From assembly GCF_000380565.1 (NCBI RefSeq), contig NZ_AQYJ01000025.1, positions 1 through 64,000 on the forward strand: a DNA stretch of 64,000 nt, given 5' to 3'. A program made the position numbers and the translations under genes. Of the stretch, positions 25,131 to 34,677 are shown one piece after another (within the stretch, counting starts at the first letter, position 1; the number at the start of each line of letters is the position of its first letter). The DNA comes from Microbulbifer variabilis ATCC 700307. Lineage in GTDB: Bacteria; Pseudomonadota; Gammaproteobacteria; Pseudomonadales; Cellvibrionaceae. The notes under the pieces were generated by a model. It did no database searches, was not told the DNA's origin, and saw only the letters and a list, made by a program, of their open reading frames with translations.

Positions 25131-25904
25131 TCAAGTATTAGAAAGAGCATTAAAAGCCGGTATTGAAAGGCCAGCACTATAACCACCATCTACATTAATG
25201 GCTTGACCATTTATAAATCCACAGTCACTTGCTGCTAAGAAGTGTATAAGCGCTGCGATTTCTTCAGGTTTTGCTATGCGTTGCAAAGGAACCGCGGTTT
25301 TTTCCATTGCAAGCTGTTGCTTCCCTCCTCTTGCATGAGCCATTGGTGTATCAACTGAAGTAGGGCATACTGCATTAACTCTAATATTCCTGTCTCCCAA
25401 TTCGAGCGCTGCCGTTTTGGTAATACCAATGATCGCCGACTTTGAAGCAACATATGGCCCCAAATAAGGTACTCCTGATATTCCGGCAACTGACGCGATA
25501 TTAATAATTGCCCCACCTTTTTTCATATATGGCGCGGAATACTTAATACTATAGAAAACCCCTAAAGTATTAACCTTAAAATTCTTCATAAAATAGCTAT
25601 AACTACTATTGCATAGTGAACCGTAGCCCTCATTAATTCCTGCGCAATTAACTACGATATCAATCCTCCCATATTTCTTTTCTGTCATTTTCATTAGCTC
25701 TTCAACTTGGGGCTCTATAGAAACATCTGTTTGTATATAATGCCCTCCCCCAACCTCCTGCAATACTTCTTCTCCTCTTCTGCGTGCTGCAATAACAATT
25801 GTTGCGCCTGCCAAATAAAAACGTTTTGCTGTGCTCAAACCTATCCCAGAGCTTCCTCCCGTAATAACAGCAACTTTATTCTCCAAGCTAAAAAAATTAC
25901 TCAT
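25131..25904 (-). CDS. Short-chain dehydrogenase/reductase (SDR)
   Basis: A 257-residue classical SDR. The NAD(P) site is TGGSSGIGLSTAK near residue 15, NCAG is near residue 85, the catalytic Ser is in NIASVAGISG and the Tyr-Lys pair is in YVASKSAIIG. The C-terminal INVDGGYSAG is also typical. It is most like 3-oxoacyl-ACP reductase or glucose dehydrogenase-type enzymes, but the substrate cannot be read. An arginine pair follows the second strand (AARRRGEE), which fits NADPH preference. The ATG at 25904 follows AGGACC. It stands alone between intergenic stretches and is more AT-rich than the island before it. Confidence 0.92.
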   Translation of the reverse strand: MSNFFSLENKVAVITGGSSGIGLSTAKRFYLAGATIVIAARRRGEEVLQEVGGGHYIQTDVSIEPQVEELMKMTEKKYGRIDIVVNCAGINEGYGSLCNSSYSYFMKNFKVNTLGVFYSIKYSAPYMKKGGAIINIASVAGISGVPYLGPYVASKSAIIGITKTAALELGDRNIRVNAVCPTSVDTPMAHARGGKQQLAMEKTAVPLQRIAKPEEIAALIHFLAASDCGFINGQAINVDGGYSAGLSIPAFNALSNT

Positions 25905-26337
25905 AATGTTTGGGTCCTACCAAAATAAAATTTCAGACACATTAATCGAGAGCAGCTCGAATATATATGTTCAGTATTATTGATCAAGCAGAAATTCTGA
26001 GGTGCCTCTTAATTAAATTCATTTGAAAAATAAGTGGTTGACCTATCATATGCCAATAAGCTTCACGTATTAAACTAAGTGCATTCAAGTCTGGCCCTGT
26101 GTGACTTAGCGAATCACCTCAATTGACATAACCCTATAACGATGATGGCAATATAGGGCTGACTATAAAATTGGTTCACATTAAGAAGCATTTGGCTCTA
26201 TGCTTTTGGGAATTTATTGCAATTTTATATTGCGATTCATAATATCTGGTGAGGCTTAATGCCGGACTGAAAAATAAAACGACAACACGAACCACCTATA
26301 AATATTAAACATTATTAGAATAATGTGGAGAGGACCT
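25905..26337. other. AT-rich intergenic stretch
   Basis: About 430 bp between divergent genes. No frame, repeat or clear promoter box was recognised; it must hold the promoters of both flanking genes. Confidence 0.4.
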
Positions 26338-27555
26338 ATGAGAAGTTATTTAATATCCATTTTTTGTTTGCTGTTAACGTTACCTCTTTATTTGCCGGCA
26401 GATGACGGTAGAAAATATCGTTTGATGGAGGAAATCAATTCCGATCAGGTAGATTTCAAAGATTCTCAGAAAAATAGAAAATCAATAGTAAAAAGAGGAA
26501 GGTTTAATGGTGAGTTGCGAAAAATAGTAACTGGTGATGAGTTGGAGGTTCTCATAGATGGTAAGTTATCACGATTTAAAACCAAGAATGTTAATAGGAA
26601 AAAAAATAGAATCTCTTTTGCTGCATTTGGTCAGAGGAAAGGGGATTTTGTAACGATTGCCGAGAATAATGGTAATGTTGTAGGGTCTATACAAATGTCC
26701 GGAAAGCTATACAAAGTTAGGCCGGGTGAAGGTAATACTACAGATATCATAGAGGTGCCTACCGCTACCCTGATTGATCACGATATTAATTATTACGAAG
26801 ATTTCCCCATGGATGTAGGCGAAAGACCTTCAAATATTGATTCTAGCTTGGGGTCTTTGGATTCAGCCGAAAAAATTACTGTTATTGTCGCATATACCAG
26901 TAATTTTGAGAGTGACGCTGGTGATGTTGTCGCTTATATGGATCTATTGGAAGAGGAAACAAATATTTCCTTCTTAAATAGTAATGTAAATACATCCGTT
27001 GAAATTGTACACTCATACAAAACAAGTTATGAAGGTAGTGGTGACTTTTATGTTGATAGAGATTTTTTCTCTAACTCAGAAAACCCAGAAACATCTGAGT
27101 TACTTCGCCTGAGAGAAACATATAAGGCGGACATCATGATGGTATTGACCGGGAATTCTGGTTATTTCTATTGTGGCGTAGCCAGAGAGATTGGTGCAAC
27201 CGAATCTACAGCTTTAGCCTTAGCCAGAGAAGGATGTGCAGCTGGATACTTCAGCTTTGCACATGAGATTGGCCATCTATTCGGAGCAAGGCATATTATA
27301 ACACGTGACCCCAGCATGGAGCCTTTTTCATATGGCCACGGATATTGCAACTCTACGCCATCTACATGGAGAACAGTAATGGCTTATGGTTGCCCATCAA
27401 ATACTGGAGGTCCAAGGATCCAGCAGTGGTCTAATCCAGGTGTATTTATCAATGGTGAAACCACTGGTTCTATTAATGTGGAAGATAATGCCCGGGTTTT
27501 AAATGAACGAGCATTAGAAGTTGCTAACTTCAGGGTATCTGAGGCTTCTGAGTAA
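26338..27555 (+). CDS. Secreted reprolysin-like zinc metalloprotease (M12B type)
   Basis: A 405-residue secreted protease starting at the ATG at 26338 (GGAGAGGACCT upstream). It has a signal peptide of about 22 residues and a propeptide-like region to about 175. The catalytic domain contains the zinc site HEIGHLFGARH at about residues 308-318 and the Met-turn in VMAYGCPS. The HExxHxxGxxH plus Met-turn arrangement places it in the metzincins, closest to bacterial reprolysin-like peptidases. The ending (ARVLNERALEVANFRV) is common in such bacterial enzymes. It is not linked to any export gene here and probably uses type II secretion. Confidence 0.9.
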   Translation: MRSYLISIFCLLLTLPLYLPADDGRKYRLMEEINSDQVDFKDSQKNRKSIVKRGRFNGELRKIVTGDELEVLIDGKLSRFKTKNVNRKKNRISFAAFGQRKGDFVTIAENNGNVVGSIQMSGKLYKVRPGEGNTTDIIEVPTATLIDHDINYYEDFPMDVGERPSNIDSSLGSLDSAEKITVIVAYTSNFESDAGDVVAYMDLLEEETNISFLNSNVNTSVEIVHSYKTSYEGSGDFYVDRDFFSNSENPETSELLRLRETYKADIMMVLTGNSGYFYCGVAREIGATESTALALAREGCAAGYFSFAHEIGHLFGARHIITRDPSMEPFSYGHGYCNSTPSTWRTVMAYGCPSNTGGPRIQQWSNPGVFINGETTGSINVEDNARVLNERALEVANFRVSEASE

Positions 27556-27583
27556 TATCTAAAGCGTTCAAAGTTATTTTCGC

Positions 27584-27642
27584 GGGTAGTTTGACAGCTC
27601 GGTTTGTATTTTCAATGAGAACTGAGCTGTCATATCCTACCC
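27584..27642. terminator. Large hairpin at the 3' ends of two convergent genes
   Basis: GGGTAG with CTACCC, and GACAGCTCGGTT with AACTGAGCTGTC (G-U pair allowed), make a two-part stem. There is no long T run, so it is at best a weak terminator for the metalloprotease gene, or an mRNA-end stabiliser between it and the ATPase gene. Confidence 0.5.
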
Positions 27643-27782
27643 TCTCCTATCCCACCTGAGCTGGATGGAGATAAGCATCACTCAGAGAAAATTACTGCAT
27701 ATACATTGACCATATCAATCAATTCCAATCGAAAGCAGATTTTAGATAAGATAAAGCCCATTGACCAACGTCATTTCTGATA

Positions 27783-30515
27783 TCACGATTCGAGCTCGGG
27801 TCCTTGATGAGAACCACCGGTATCCAAGGGACGGGATAGGCGTATTCGAATCTGTTTCTCAATCTCGATAATTGCAAACAGCGCAACACCTACACTAACG
27901 ATAAGTATCCCATCCTGTAGAGATACGGCTTCGGTGGAGAAGATGCCTTGCAAAGGCGTGAAGTAGGTGATGGCGAACTGACCTATGGTAACTACGATCA
28001 CCGCTAACCATATGACCCTGGTTCCGCATACCGCTTTCCATGTTAAGGAAGTACCGTACATATTGCGGATAAAGAAAAGGTGGAATATTTCCATTACCAC
28101 CAGTGTATTCATTGCCATAGTACGAGCTAGGTCGAGGGAATACTGCCGCTCAATTGCATAGGTGTAGACCCCGAATACGCCGCAAAGAAACAGGATGCTC
28201 ACCAGTGCGATATGCCATATCAGTACGCCTGTGAGCAGTGGCTGGCTGCGAGGACGAGGTGGGCGGCACATGGTATTTTCTTCGGTCGGCTCGAAAGCGA
28301 GGGCAATACCGAGAGTGACCGCAGTGATAAGGTTCACCCACAGAATCTGAACAGGTGTTATCGGCAGCACCATACCAAACATCAGCGCCACAATAATGGT
28401 TGAGGCCTCCCCAGCGTTGGTTGGAAGGGTCCAACTGATTACCTTTTTGATATTGTCATAAACCGTACGCCCCTCACGTATGGCGGCGTCAATTGAAGCG
28501 AAATTGTCATCGGCCAACACCATTTCCGCAGCTTCCTTGGCTGCCTCGCTCCCTTTTTTGCCCATCGCAATGCCGACTTCGGCACGCTTCAGTGCGGGCG
28601 CATCGTTAACACCATCACCGGTCATGGCAACGGTCATTCCGTGGGCCTGCAGGGCAGTTACCAGTCGCAATTTGTGTTCGGGACTGGTGCGGGCAAAGAT
28701 GTCGACGTTCAACACTTCTGTTCCCAGTACCGTATCGTCGAGATTATCAATATCCACACCGGTCAGCGCATTTTCAGTGTTTTGCAGGCCTATCTGTTGC
28801 CCAATAGCTATGGCGGTCGCCTTGTGGTCACCAGTGATCATCTTCACTCGGATACCGGCCCCTTGGCATTCCGCTACTGCCAGAATCGCCTCCTGGCGGG
28901 GTGGGTCAATCAAGCCAACCAGGCCGAGAAAGATCAGCGCATTATCCAGGTCAGTTTGTTCCAATACGGTATGTTCAGGTTTTACGGGCTTGGTGGCCAA
29001 GGCCAGCACCCGATAGCCTTGTGCTGCAAGTTCGTTTACCCATTCCTGCCAATAAGCCTCATTCAGCGGAGCAGTGCCTCCCTCAGCGGTACGACTGCTT
29101 TCACACATCCCCAGAATCTGTTCTGGTGCCCCTTTAACAGCGATTAGCGCATGGTTTTCATGGTTATGGTCCAGGGTGGCCATGAACTTGTGTGCGGAAT
29201 CAAAGGGAATGATATCTGTGCGAGTCCATTGATGGCGCGCCTCCCCGCCATCCATTCCTGCCTTGGCAGCAAACGCCAGAAGCGCACCCTCCATAGGGTC
29301 ACCTTCAACAGTCCAGACACCTTCGAGTTTTCTAAGCTCTGCGTCGTTACATAGGGTTGCTACGCGGGCCAACTCGAGCAAAGGCGAAGGGCCTGATATG
29401 GAGGTCGGACTATTCTCGTTTGAGATATCCCCTAGTGGCTCATAACCAACGCCCTCTACGGTATACCGGTGCTGAAGCGTGATCACCGATACGATGTTCA
29501 TCTCGTTGCGTGTAAGGGTTCCGGTTTTATCTGTGCAGATCACCGAAACCGAGCCCAACGTCTCAATGGCTGGAAGACGGCGGACAATGGCATTTCGTCT
29601 CGCCATGGCCTGCACGCCAACTGCCAGCGTAATGGTCAATACTGCCGGCAGGCCCGCCGGTATGGCTGCCACCGATAGACTCACGACGGCCATAAACAAT
29701 TCGGAAAAATCGTGATGTAAAACAAATAGCCCGAAGGCGAAGATGAGCGCGGCAACTGCCAGGATAAAGAATGCGAGCCATTTAGCGAATATTCCCATCT
29801 GCTCCACTAATGGGGTTGTCAGGGTTTCGACCCTGGCAAGCATACTGCTGATACGCCCGACTTCAGTTTGGGCTCCGGTCGCTACTACCACGCCCATGCC
29901 CTGCCCGCTGGTAACATTGGTACCGCTGTAGGCCAAACAGGTACGATCACCTAGTGCAGTTTCGATGCCAACCGGATTGGTTCGTTTTTCTACGGCAAGA
30001 GACTCCCCTGTCAGTATTGCCTCCTGGATCTGCAAACCGTGAGTCTTCAACAGCCGAAGATCCGCTGGTACTTTATCACCAGCTTCAAGTAATACTATGT
30101 CGCCGGGAACCAGCTTCTCGCTATCAACGGTATATCTCTGGTTACCACGCAATACCCCAGCCCGCGGTGCCAGCATATGCCGGATAGCATCCATCGCCTT
30201 TTCAGCCTTGCCTTCCTGAATAAAGCCGATAATGGCATTGACGACAACCACGGCGAGAATTACCCCGGTATCCACCCAGTGTTGAAGCAGGCTGGTGATA
30301 AACGCAGCCCCCAGAAGAACGTAGATCAGTATATTGTCGAAGTGCGAGAAAAAACGTCGCAGCAGCCCCTTCCTCGGTAGTGCTGGCAAGCGATTGGCCC
30401 CATAGATTTTGAGCCTTGCGAGTGCTTCACTTTCGCTAATACCTGCTGAAGTCGTCTTCAGTTCGGAAAGGACTTCATTTTGTGGCAACGCATGCCAATT
30501 CTTCTCAGGTCTCAT
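27783..30515 (-). CDS. P-type cation-transporting ATPase (P2 type)
   Basis: A 910-residue inner-membrane pump. It has an N-terminal cation ATPase domain (WHALPQNEVLSELKT, YGANRLP), an actuator with TGES, the phosphorylation site DKTGTLTRNE, and the nucleotide domain with KGAPEQIL. The hinge is MTGDGVNDAPALKRAEVGIA. About ten membrane helices are expected, four at the C terminus. AIPAGLPAVLTITLAVG in M4 fits P2A/P2B-like Ca2+ pumps or the PMA/Na+ type. The ion is not certain; heavy-metal CPx and N-terminal HMA motifs are absent, so copper, zinc or cadmium are unlikely. It is monocistronic, with an AGGGATTCGAG site before the ATG. Confidence 0.93.
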   Translation of the reverse strand: MRPEKNWHALPQNEVLSELKTTSAGISESEALARLKIYGANRLPALPRKGLLRRFFSHFDNILIYVLLGAAFITSLLQHWVDTGVILAVVVVNAIIGFIQEGKAEKAMDAIRHMLAPRAGVLRGNQRYTVDSEKLVPGDIVLLEAGDKVPADLRLLKTHGLQIQEAILTGESLAVEKRTNPVGIETALGDRTCLAYSGTNVTSGQGMGVVVATGAQTEVGRISSMLARVETLTTPLVEQMGIFAKWLAFFILAVAALIFAFGLFVLHHDFSELFMAVVSLSVAAIPAGLPAVLTITLAVGVQAMARRNAIVRRLPAIETLGSVSVICTDKTGTLTRNEMNIVSVITLQHRYTVEGVGYEPLGDISNENSPTSISGPSPLLELARVATLCNDAELRKLEGVWTVEGDPMEGALLAFAAKAGMDGGEARHQWTRTDIIPFDSAHKFMATLDHNHENHALIAVKGAPEQILGMCESSRTAEGGTAPLNEAYWQEWVNELAAQGYRVLALATKPVKPEHTVLEQTDLDNALIFLGLVGLIDPPRQEAILAVAECQGAGIRVKMITGDHKATAIAIGQQIGLQNTENALTGVDIDNLDDTVLGTEVLNVDIFARTSPEHKLRLVTALQAHGMTVAMTGDGVNDAPALKRAEVGIAMGKKGSEAAKEAAEMVLADDNFASIDAAIREGRTVYDNIKKVISWTLPTNAGEASTIIVALMFGMVLPITPVQILWVNLITAVTLGIALAFEPTEENTMCRPPRPRSQPLLTGVLIWHIALVSILFLCGVFGVYTYAIERQYSLDLARTMAMNTLVVMEIFHLFFIRNMYGTSLTWKAVCGTRVIWLAVIVVTIGQFAITYFTPLQGIFSTEAVSLQDGILIVSVGVALFAIIEIEKQIRIRLSRPLDTGGSHQGPELES

Positions 30516-30628
30516 CTCGAATCCCTGGTGGATTCCATTTTATCTCCGGCTGAGAATAGCAATAACCTGAAGCCTTCTGGGGTGTGCAACATACAGGATG
30601 CATGAGCTAGAGTTGTCTATCTGCAGAT

Positions 30629-31351
30629 TTAAGGAATTCCATATTTCTCTGCCAGCCGGTCAATTTCTGCCTTGGACCTGGAATTATCGGGGCATTTAGC
30701 CCGAAACCATGAATTTAAGTCGCTATTTGTGTTTCCAGGTGGCAAGTCTTTAACATTAAAACATCGGTCCCCAACCTCAACAAAAGTGCCTGTAGTCGTT
30801 GTATACATGGCTTCTGTGCGTTCAAGCCGCCGAACTCTATTGCGTTGCTGCGCTAGCTTTCTCTCTAAAACCGGATCAAAAACTGCGGGTTGGCTTCTGG
30901 TTTCAGAGTCGCCAGATGCTTCTAATGTTGGCGTCGGCTTTTCCATACCTAGGTGATCAGGATTCTGCGGCTGATCGATTTGCTTACTGATTGTTGAAGA
31001 GGAATCTGCATTGGTTATTGATCCGCCATTGATATTAGGTGTCGAAGGCGCTTCCTCTATTACATTGTTGCCGATTGTTTCCGCGGTATAACCCTTAAGC
31101 TCCTGGGATTTTATATGGGAAGGAGGTAGTTCGGTGTCATCCGTTCTGGGTACTTCTATTTTCTTATTCACCGACAAGTTGATTTCAAGCGGAGATGCAA
31201 TGCCTGGTGACGTATCTGGTGCAATTGACATCGGTATAATGAGCAGCCCTATATGCACAGCAACAGCAATAACCAATGATATAGCCAGTCGCCGGACATT
31301 TATTGTTGTCTTGCTATTGCTGCACAAAGAAGCCGTTATGTTTAAATCCAT
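30629..31351 (-). CDS. TonB-like membrane-anchored protein of unknown function
   Basis: A 240-residue protein with a short cytoplasmic N terminus, one helix at residues 22-42 (LAISLVIAVAVHIGLLIIP), a proline- and serine-rich low-complexity region (about 45-150) and a small C-terminal domain. The C-terminal domain has a basic coiled part (AQQRNRVRRLERTEAMY) and two cysteines (DRCFNVKD and FRAKCPDN) that could pair. The single helix with VAVHIGLL resembles TonB/TolA-type proteins, but the usual YP...A C-terminal fold is not evident. Function unknown. It is divergent from the phospholipase-lectin gene and has a weak ribosome site. Confidence 0.6.
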   Translation of the reverse strand: MDLNITASLCSNSKTTINVRRLAISLVIAVAVHIGLLIIPMSIAPDTSPGIASPLEINLSVNKKIEVPRTDDTELPPSHIKSQELKGYTAETIGNNVIEEAPSTPNINGGSITNADSSSTISKQIDQPQNPDHLGMEKPTPTLEASGDSETRSQPAVFDPVLERKLAQQRNRVRRLERTEAMYTTTTGTFVEVGDRCFNVKDLPPGNTNSDLNSWFRAKCPDNSRSKAEIDRLAEKYGIP

Positions 31352-31889
31352 TTACTTCGTGGACCAAATACTCAGTAAATTTGATCAAAATCCTTGTTTC
31401 AAAAGGCAACTGATGATCGGTAAGCTTGGAGATAGGACTCTTTAAAGGCTCGAAAGTTCTAACTCTAATTATAAGATTACAATTTGCCTGCCGACAAAAC
31501 TAATGTTCAACCTTACGTTCAACCACTATTTACTTATTGAGAACCAAAGACTGAGTGATAGAGGGAAGGCTTTCCAGATCAGACTGACGGAGAGTTTTTA
31601 TTGAAAGCGAAGCTTGGTTATTACTCATATTCTCTTTTTATATATTAATTTTGCGAAATAGTTCTCACGAAAACCTAAAAACCTTCCAGGGTGAGTTAAT
31701 CTTTTTGCAGACTCTTTTAGATATTATCCCAGTTGTAGGTATCGACTTGTTAAGGCAGTTGTACTTTCGGTCATACAGTATGACATTTCGAATGTTACCG
31801 ACAGCAAATACCTATAAGCATTTAATAGTCATATGAGACAGCACAGTAAGAGCTGTTTAGAAATCACTAATAAAATAACAGGAATAATA
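31352..31889. other. Divergent intergenic region
   Basis: About 540 bp, AT-rich, between the TonB-like protein and the phospholipase-lectin gene. No convincing frame is seen; several short frames lack ribosome sites and motifs. A promoter for each side is presumed but not identified. Confidence 0.4.
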
Positions 31890-33242
31890 ATGAAAAATAT
31901 CCGCATAATATGGTTGTTTCGACGCTTGCAATCGGTTTGCTTGGCATTAATGGTCAGTACTGTTTTTATGGGTTCGCCACTTGTAGCGGAAACTGATCCG
32001 TACACAATGTTGGTGCAGTTCAATCTCTATTACGATTATGAAACTGAACAACGCACCGATGATCACGCTAAATACGCCTTAGAGCTTCAGCGACGTCTTA
32101 CATACTCAACACCCATTCGCTACACCCAGGTATTGGCGACACATAATAGTTATAACTCTGATGCTTATGGTGCAATCTGGGTCGGTGCAGAACAATCCCT
32201 TAGGGTAAAAGATCAGATTGATGTTGGGGCGGAAATTATAGAATTGGATTTACATCAATTCAGTGGTGAACAGGTTTTTTGTCATGGATCATTTTATTGT
32301 AACTTCTGGTTCGACCCTCAGCGTGTCCCCATTGCAACAGTACTGGGAGATTTGAGAGACTGGGCCTATAAGCAAGACCAACACGGCACTAATCGAACAG
32401 TAATAGTACATATAGAAAATGCAGTATCCTCTGGTGCTCAAACCACTTTTAAAAATCATCTTATCAGCCAAATTGGCCTGGATTATATTTACACACCGGA
32501 AGACTATAAAGAGGACTTTCCCAACGGCCTTGAAGTGGCTAATCACAAGCGAACCTCACTTCCTTCCCGTGAGCTATCAAGAGAAAAAATTCGGCAGCAT
32601 GATGGCCTGAATGGCAAGAAAAGATTCGTATTTTTCTGGACAAAAAATGACAGCGATACCGATGATAATCATGAAACATTCGATGTAGTATTTGATGGCT
32701 GGGGCGGATTGAACCGGCACTGGAAAAGTGGCGACGATGATAGCCTGGACAATTGGGATGATGGCATCAACACGGTAGAGCACTACGATGTCAGTGCCAC
32801 AGATAGCCGGTTTCAAAATAAAGGTCTATGGTCTTGGGGCGAGGGTGAGCCCAATGACCATGGCACAGGTGAGGACTGCGCCGCTATTAGAAGTGATGGG
32901 CGCTTCAATGACCGCCGGTGCGACCGAACCAGTGTATTTGCCTGCAAAAGACGTTTAAATGGTGCCTTGCATGCAGACGATCTAAAGGATGATGGTGCCG
33001 CAGACTATCCCCTTATGTGGTCACTGACAACAACAAAAGGCGCATGGCCAGATGGAGAGAGTGAGTGTCAGGCGCTGGGCTCCCAATGGCATTTTGACGT
33101 GCCGCGCAATATGGTGGAATCCCTAACATTAAAGGATAAGTTAGCGGTTGCTGGTGAAACGGTTGCCTGGATTGCTTACACCGACCAGGATAGCGAGGGT
33201 ACGTCGGAAGGTGACTTCGTTATAACAACTGTCGACTACTAA
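31890..33242 (+). CDS. Secreted PI-PLC-like phosphodiesterase fused to C-type-lectin-like modules
   Basis: A 450-residue protein starting at the ATG at 31890 (AGGAATAATA before it); an ATG at 31833 would place 19 residues before a normal signal peptide. After the signal peptide (to about 34), residues 75-250 look like the PI-PLC X fold: LATHNSYNSD with His85, IIELDLHQF and VFCHGS with His122. Those two histidines fit the family's general acid and base. A C-type-lectin-like segment follows at about 295-355 (GLWSWGEGEPND, EDCAAI, GRFNDRRC, FACKRR). A second, weaker lectin-like part runs about 370-450 (WPDGESECQALG). It is likely exported and binds glycans while cleaving a phospholipid or similar ester. 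Confidence 0.78.
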   Translation: MKNIRIIWLFRRLQSVCLALMVSTVFMGSPLVAETDPYTMLVQFNLYYDYETEQRTDDHAKYALELQRRLTYSTPIRYTQVLATHNSYNSDAYGAIWVGAEQSLRVKDQIDVGAEIIELDLHQFSGEQVFCHGSFYCNFWFDPQRVPIATVLGDLRDWAYKQDQHGTNRTVIVHIENAVSSGAQTTFKNHLISQIGLDYIYTPEDYKEDFPNGLEVANHKRTSLPSRELSREKIRQHDGLNGKKRFVFFWTKNDSDTDDNHETFDVVFDGWGGLNRHWKSGDDDSLDNWDDGINTVEHYDVSATDSRFQNKGLWSWGEGEPNDHGTGEDCAAIRSDGRFNDRRCDRTSVFACKRRLNGALHADDLKDDGAADYPLMWSLTTTKGAWPDGESECQALGSQWHFDVPRNMVESLTLKDKLAVAGETVAWIAYTDQDSEGTSEGDFVITTVDY

Positions 33243-33258
33243 TAACTTTATGTTCTTC

Positions 33259-33284
33259 GCCTAACCACCACCATGTGGTTAGGC
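33259..33284 (+). terminator. Hairpin after the phospholipase-lectin gene
   Basis: GCCTAACCAC and GTGGTTAGGC form a perfect 10-bp stem, 17 bp after the stop codon. It is followed by TCTCTAACC rather than a full T run, so it is a moderate terminator. Confidence 0.6.
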
Positions 33285-33426
33285 TCTCTAACCCCTCCCC
33301 CCTTCTTTCACCCTCATATGCGAGAGAGTTAAGAGGCGAGATATTTGTCGTTATCCTTAAAATTCGCCAGCTAGACTTTATCCAATCAAAATTAAGGACT
33401 AGGCACGACTTCTAAGGAACTCATCT

Positions 33427-33996
33427 ATGCGTATTCCCGCTATCTCTCCAGATGATCTTAACGAAGAGCAGATACCTCTCTACGACGACATGAGCGATGA
33501 AATGAGTGGCTACTTCTCTGGATTCGTCAAAAAACGTAGGGATGGTGCTCTGCTTGGCCCTTGGGCACCGGCTCTCTACTATCCGCAATTTGGCAAACCC
33601 TGGTGGGAAAATATCAAAGCCATTGCCGCTAAACCCAAGCTTCCAAAGTTGGCTCGGGAAGTTGCCATCCTAGCCACCGGCGCTCACTTTAAGGCGGGAT
33701 ATGAACTCTATTCTCACACTGCTATCGGTGAAAGCCTTCACTTGGATTCGGATAAAATTGCCACCATTACTGCAGGGCAGCGTCCCCACGACCTGACCCG
33801 GGATGAAGGGATCGCCTACAGCATTGCTACCTCGCTTGCCTCTGGAGGCAGGCTTCCTGAGGCCACCTGGATAATGGCAGTGGACGAATTTGGGGAAGAT
33901 GGGGCTGCAGAGCTGATCTTCCTGATAGCTGGATATCACCAGTTATCAGCGATTCTAAATGGCTTTGATGTTGCTATTCCCAGTGAAGATACTTAG
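33427..33996 (+). CDS. Carboxymuconolactone decarboxylase-family protein
   Basis: A 189-residue helical protein of the CMD/AhpD superfamily: LYDDMSDEMSGYFSGF, LGPWAPALYYPQFGKPWWEN, REVAILATGAHFKAGYELYS and a later FLIAGYHQLSAILNGF. It has no CxxC pair where AhpD has one, so a peroxidase-regenerating role is unlikely. Family members include lactone decarboxylases and many proteins of unknown role. The ATG at 33427 follows AAGGAACT. The gene is convergent with a LysE-type exporter gene, only 3 bp apart. Confidence 0.88.
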   Translation: MRIPAISPDDLNEEQIPLYDDMSDEMSGYFSGFVKKRRDGALLGPWAPALYYPQFGKPWWENIKAIAAKPKLPKLAREVAILATGAHFKAGYELYSHTAIGESLHLDSDKIATITAGQRPHDLTRDEGIAYSIATSLASGGRLPEATWIMAVDEFGEDGAAELIFLIAGYHQLSAILNGFDVAIPSEDT

Positions 33997-33999
33997 GTC

Positions 34000-34632
34000 T
34001 TAGCCTCTGGCTGCAACAAAAATTCCACTACTAATCAATAAAGCTCCTGAACCACACTTCAGAGCAGGCGCCTTGTTTGAATTTCCGAATGAGAGCTTTG
34101 CCTTGATGGAAAAGTAGGCATAACCTGCCATAACACTGCCCACTGACAATGTTGCTATCGTGAAGATAGCGAAGATATCGGTTGAAGTAACACTGGTCAG
34201 GTCGAGAAATGCTGGGAAAAAGCTCGCATAGAAAAGGATAGCCTTCGGGTTGCCCAAGGTTGTTAGCAGGCCTAACAAAAAGCTCGAAAAGATACCGCCA
34301 CCACTTGATTCTGGTACTTTCTCTTCATTTTTGATGGCCTTCCCTTTACCAGAAGTGAGAATCAGGTTCACTCCGAGCCAGATAAGGAATGCCGCTCCCG
34401 CATATTTAATGATGACAAAGAGGCTACCCATGGCCTCGGCCAATGTGCTTAGCCCTAGTAGAGCCAATAGGATAAATAAATAATCGCCTGCAACAATTCC
34501 GGCTGCAGCGATCAGGCCCTGACGCAGGCCTAATGTAAGGCTGCGGGATATCACTGCCAACACGCCAGGCCCTGGAATAAGGGCTAGCACCAGCATTGAA
34601 GCGAATAAAGCAAAGGAAGCTGAGATAGTCAT
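34000..34632 (-). CDS. LysE-family amino acid/metabolite exporter
   Basis: A 210-residue inner-membrane protein with about six helices. MLVLALIPGPGVLAVISRSL contains the family's N-terminal PGP motif, and GLRQGLIAAAGIVAGDYLF and YAGAAFLIWLGVNL are typical RhtB/LysE segments. The family exports amino acids or homoserine lactones; the substrate is unknown. The ATG at 34632 has no strong ribosome site. Convergent neighbour to the left; the hydrogenase maturation operon ends 45 bp to the right on the same strand. Confidence 0.9.
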   Translation of the reverse strand: MTISASFALFASMLVLALIPGPGVLAVISRSLTLGLRQGLIAAAGIVAGDYLFILLALLGLSTLAEAMGSLFVIIKYAGAAFLIWLGVNLILTSGKGKAIKNEEKVPESSGGGIFSSFLLGLLTTLGNPKAILFYASFFPAFLDLTSVTSTDIFAIFTIATLSVGSVMAGYAYFSIKAKLSFGNSNKAPALKCGSGALLISSGIFVAARG

Positions 34633-34677
34633 TGTGCGTTATCAGTTGGCAATTTTCCCTGCCAGCGATTCTAGCGT

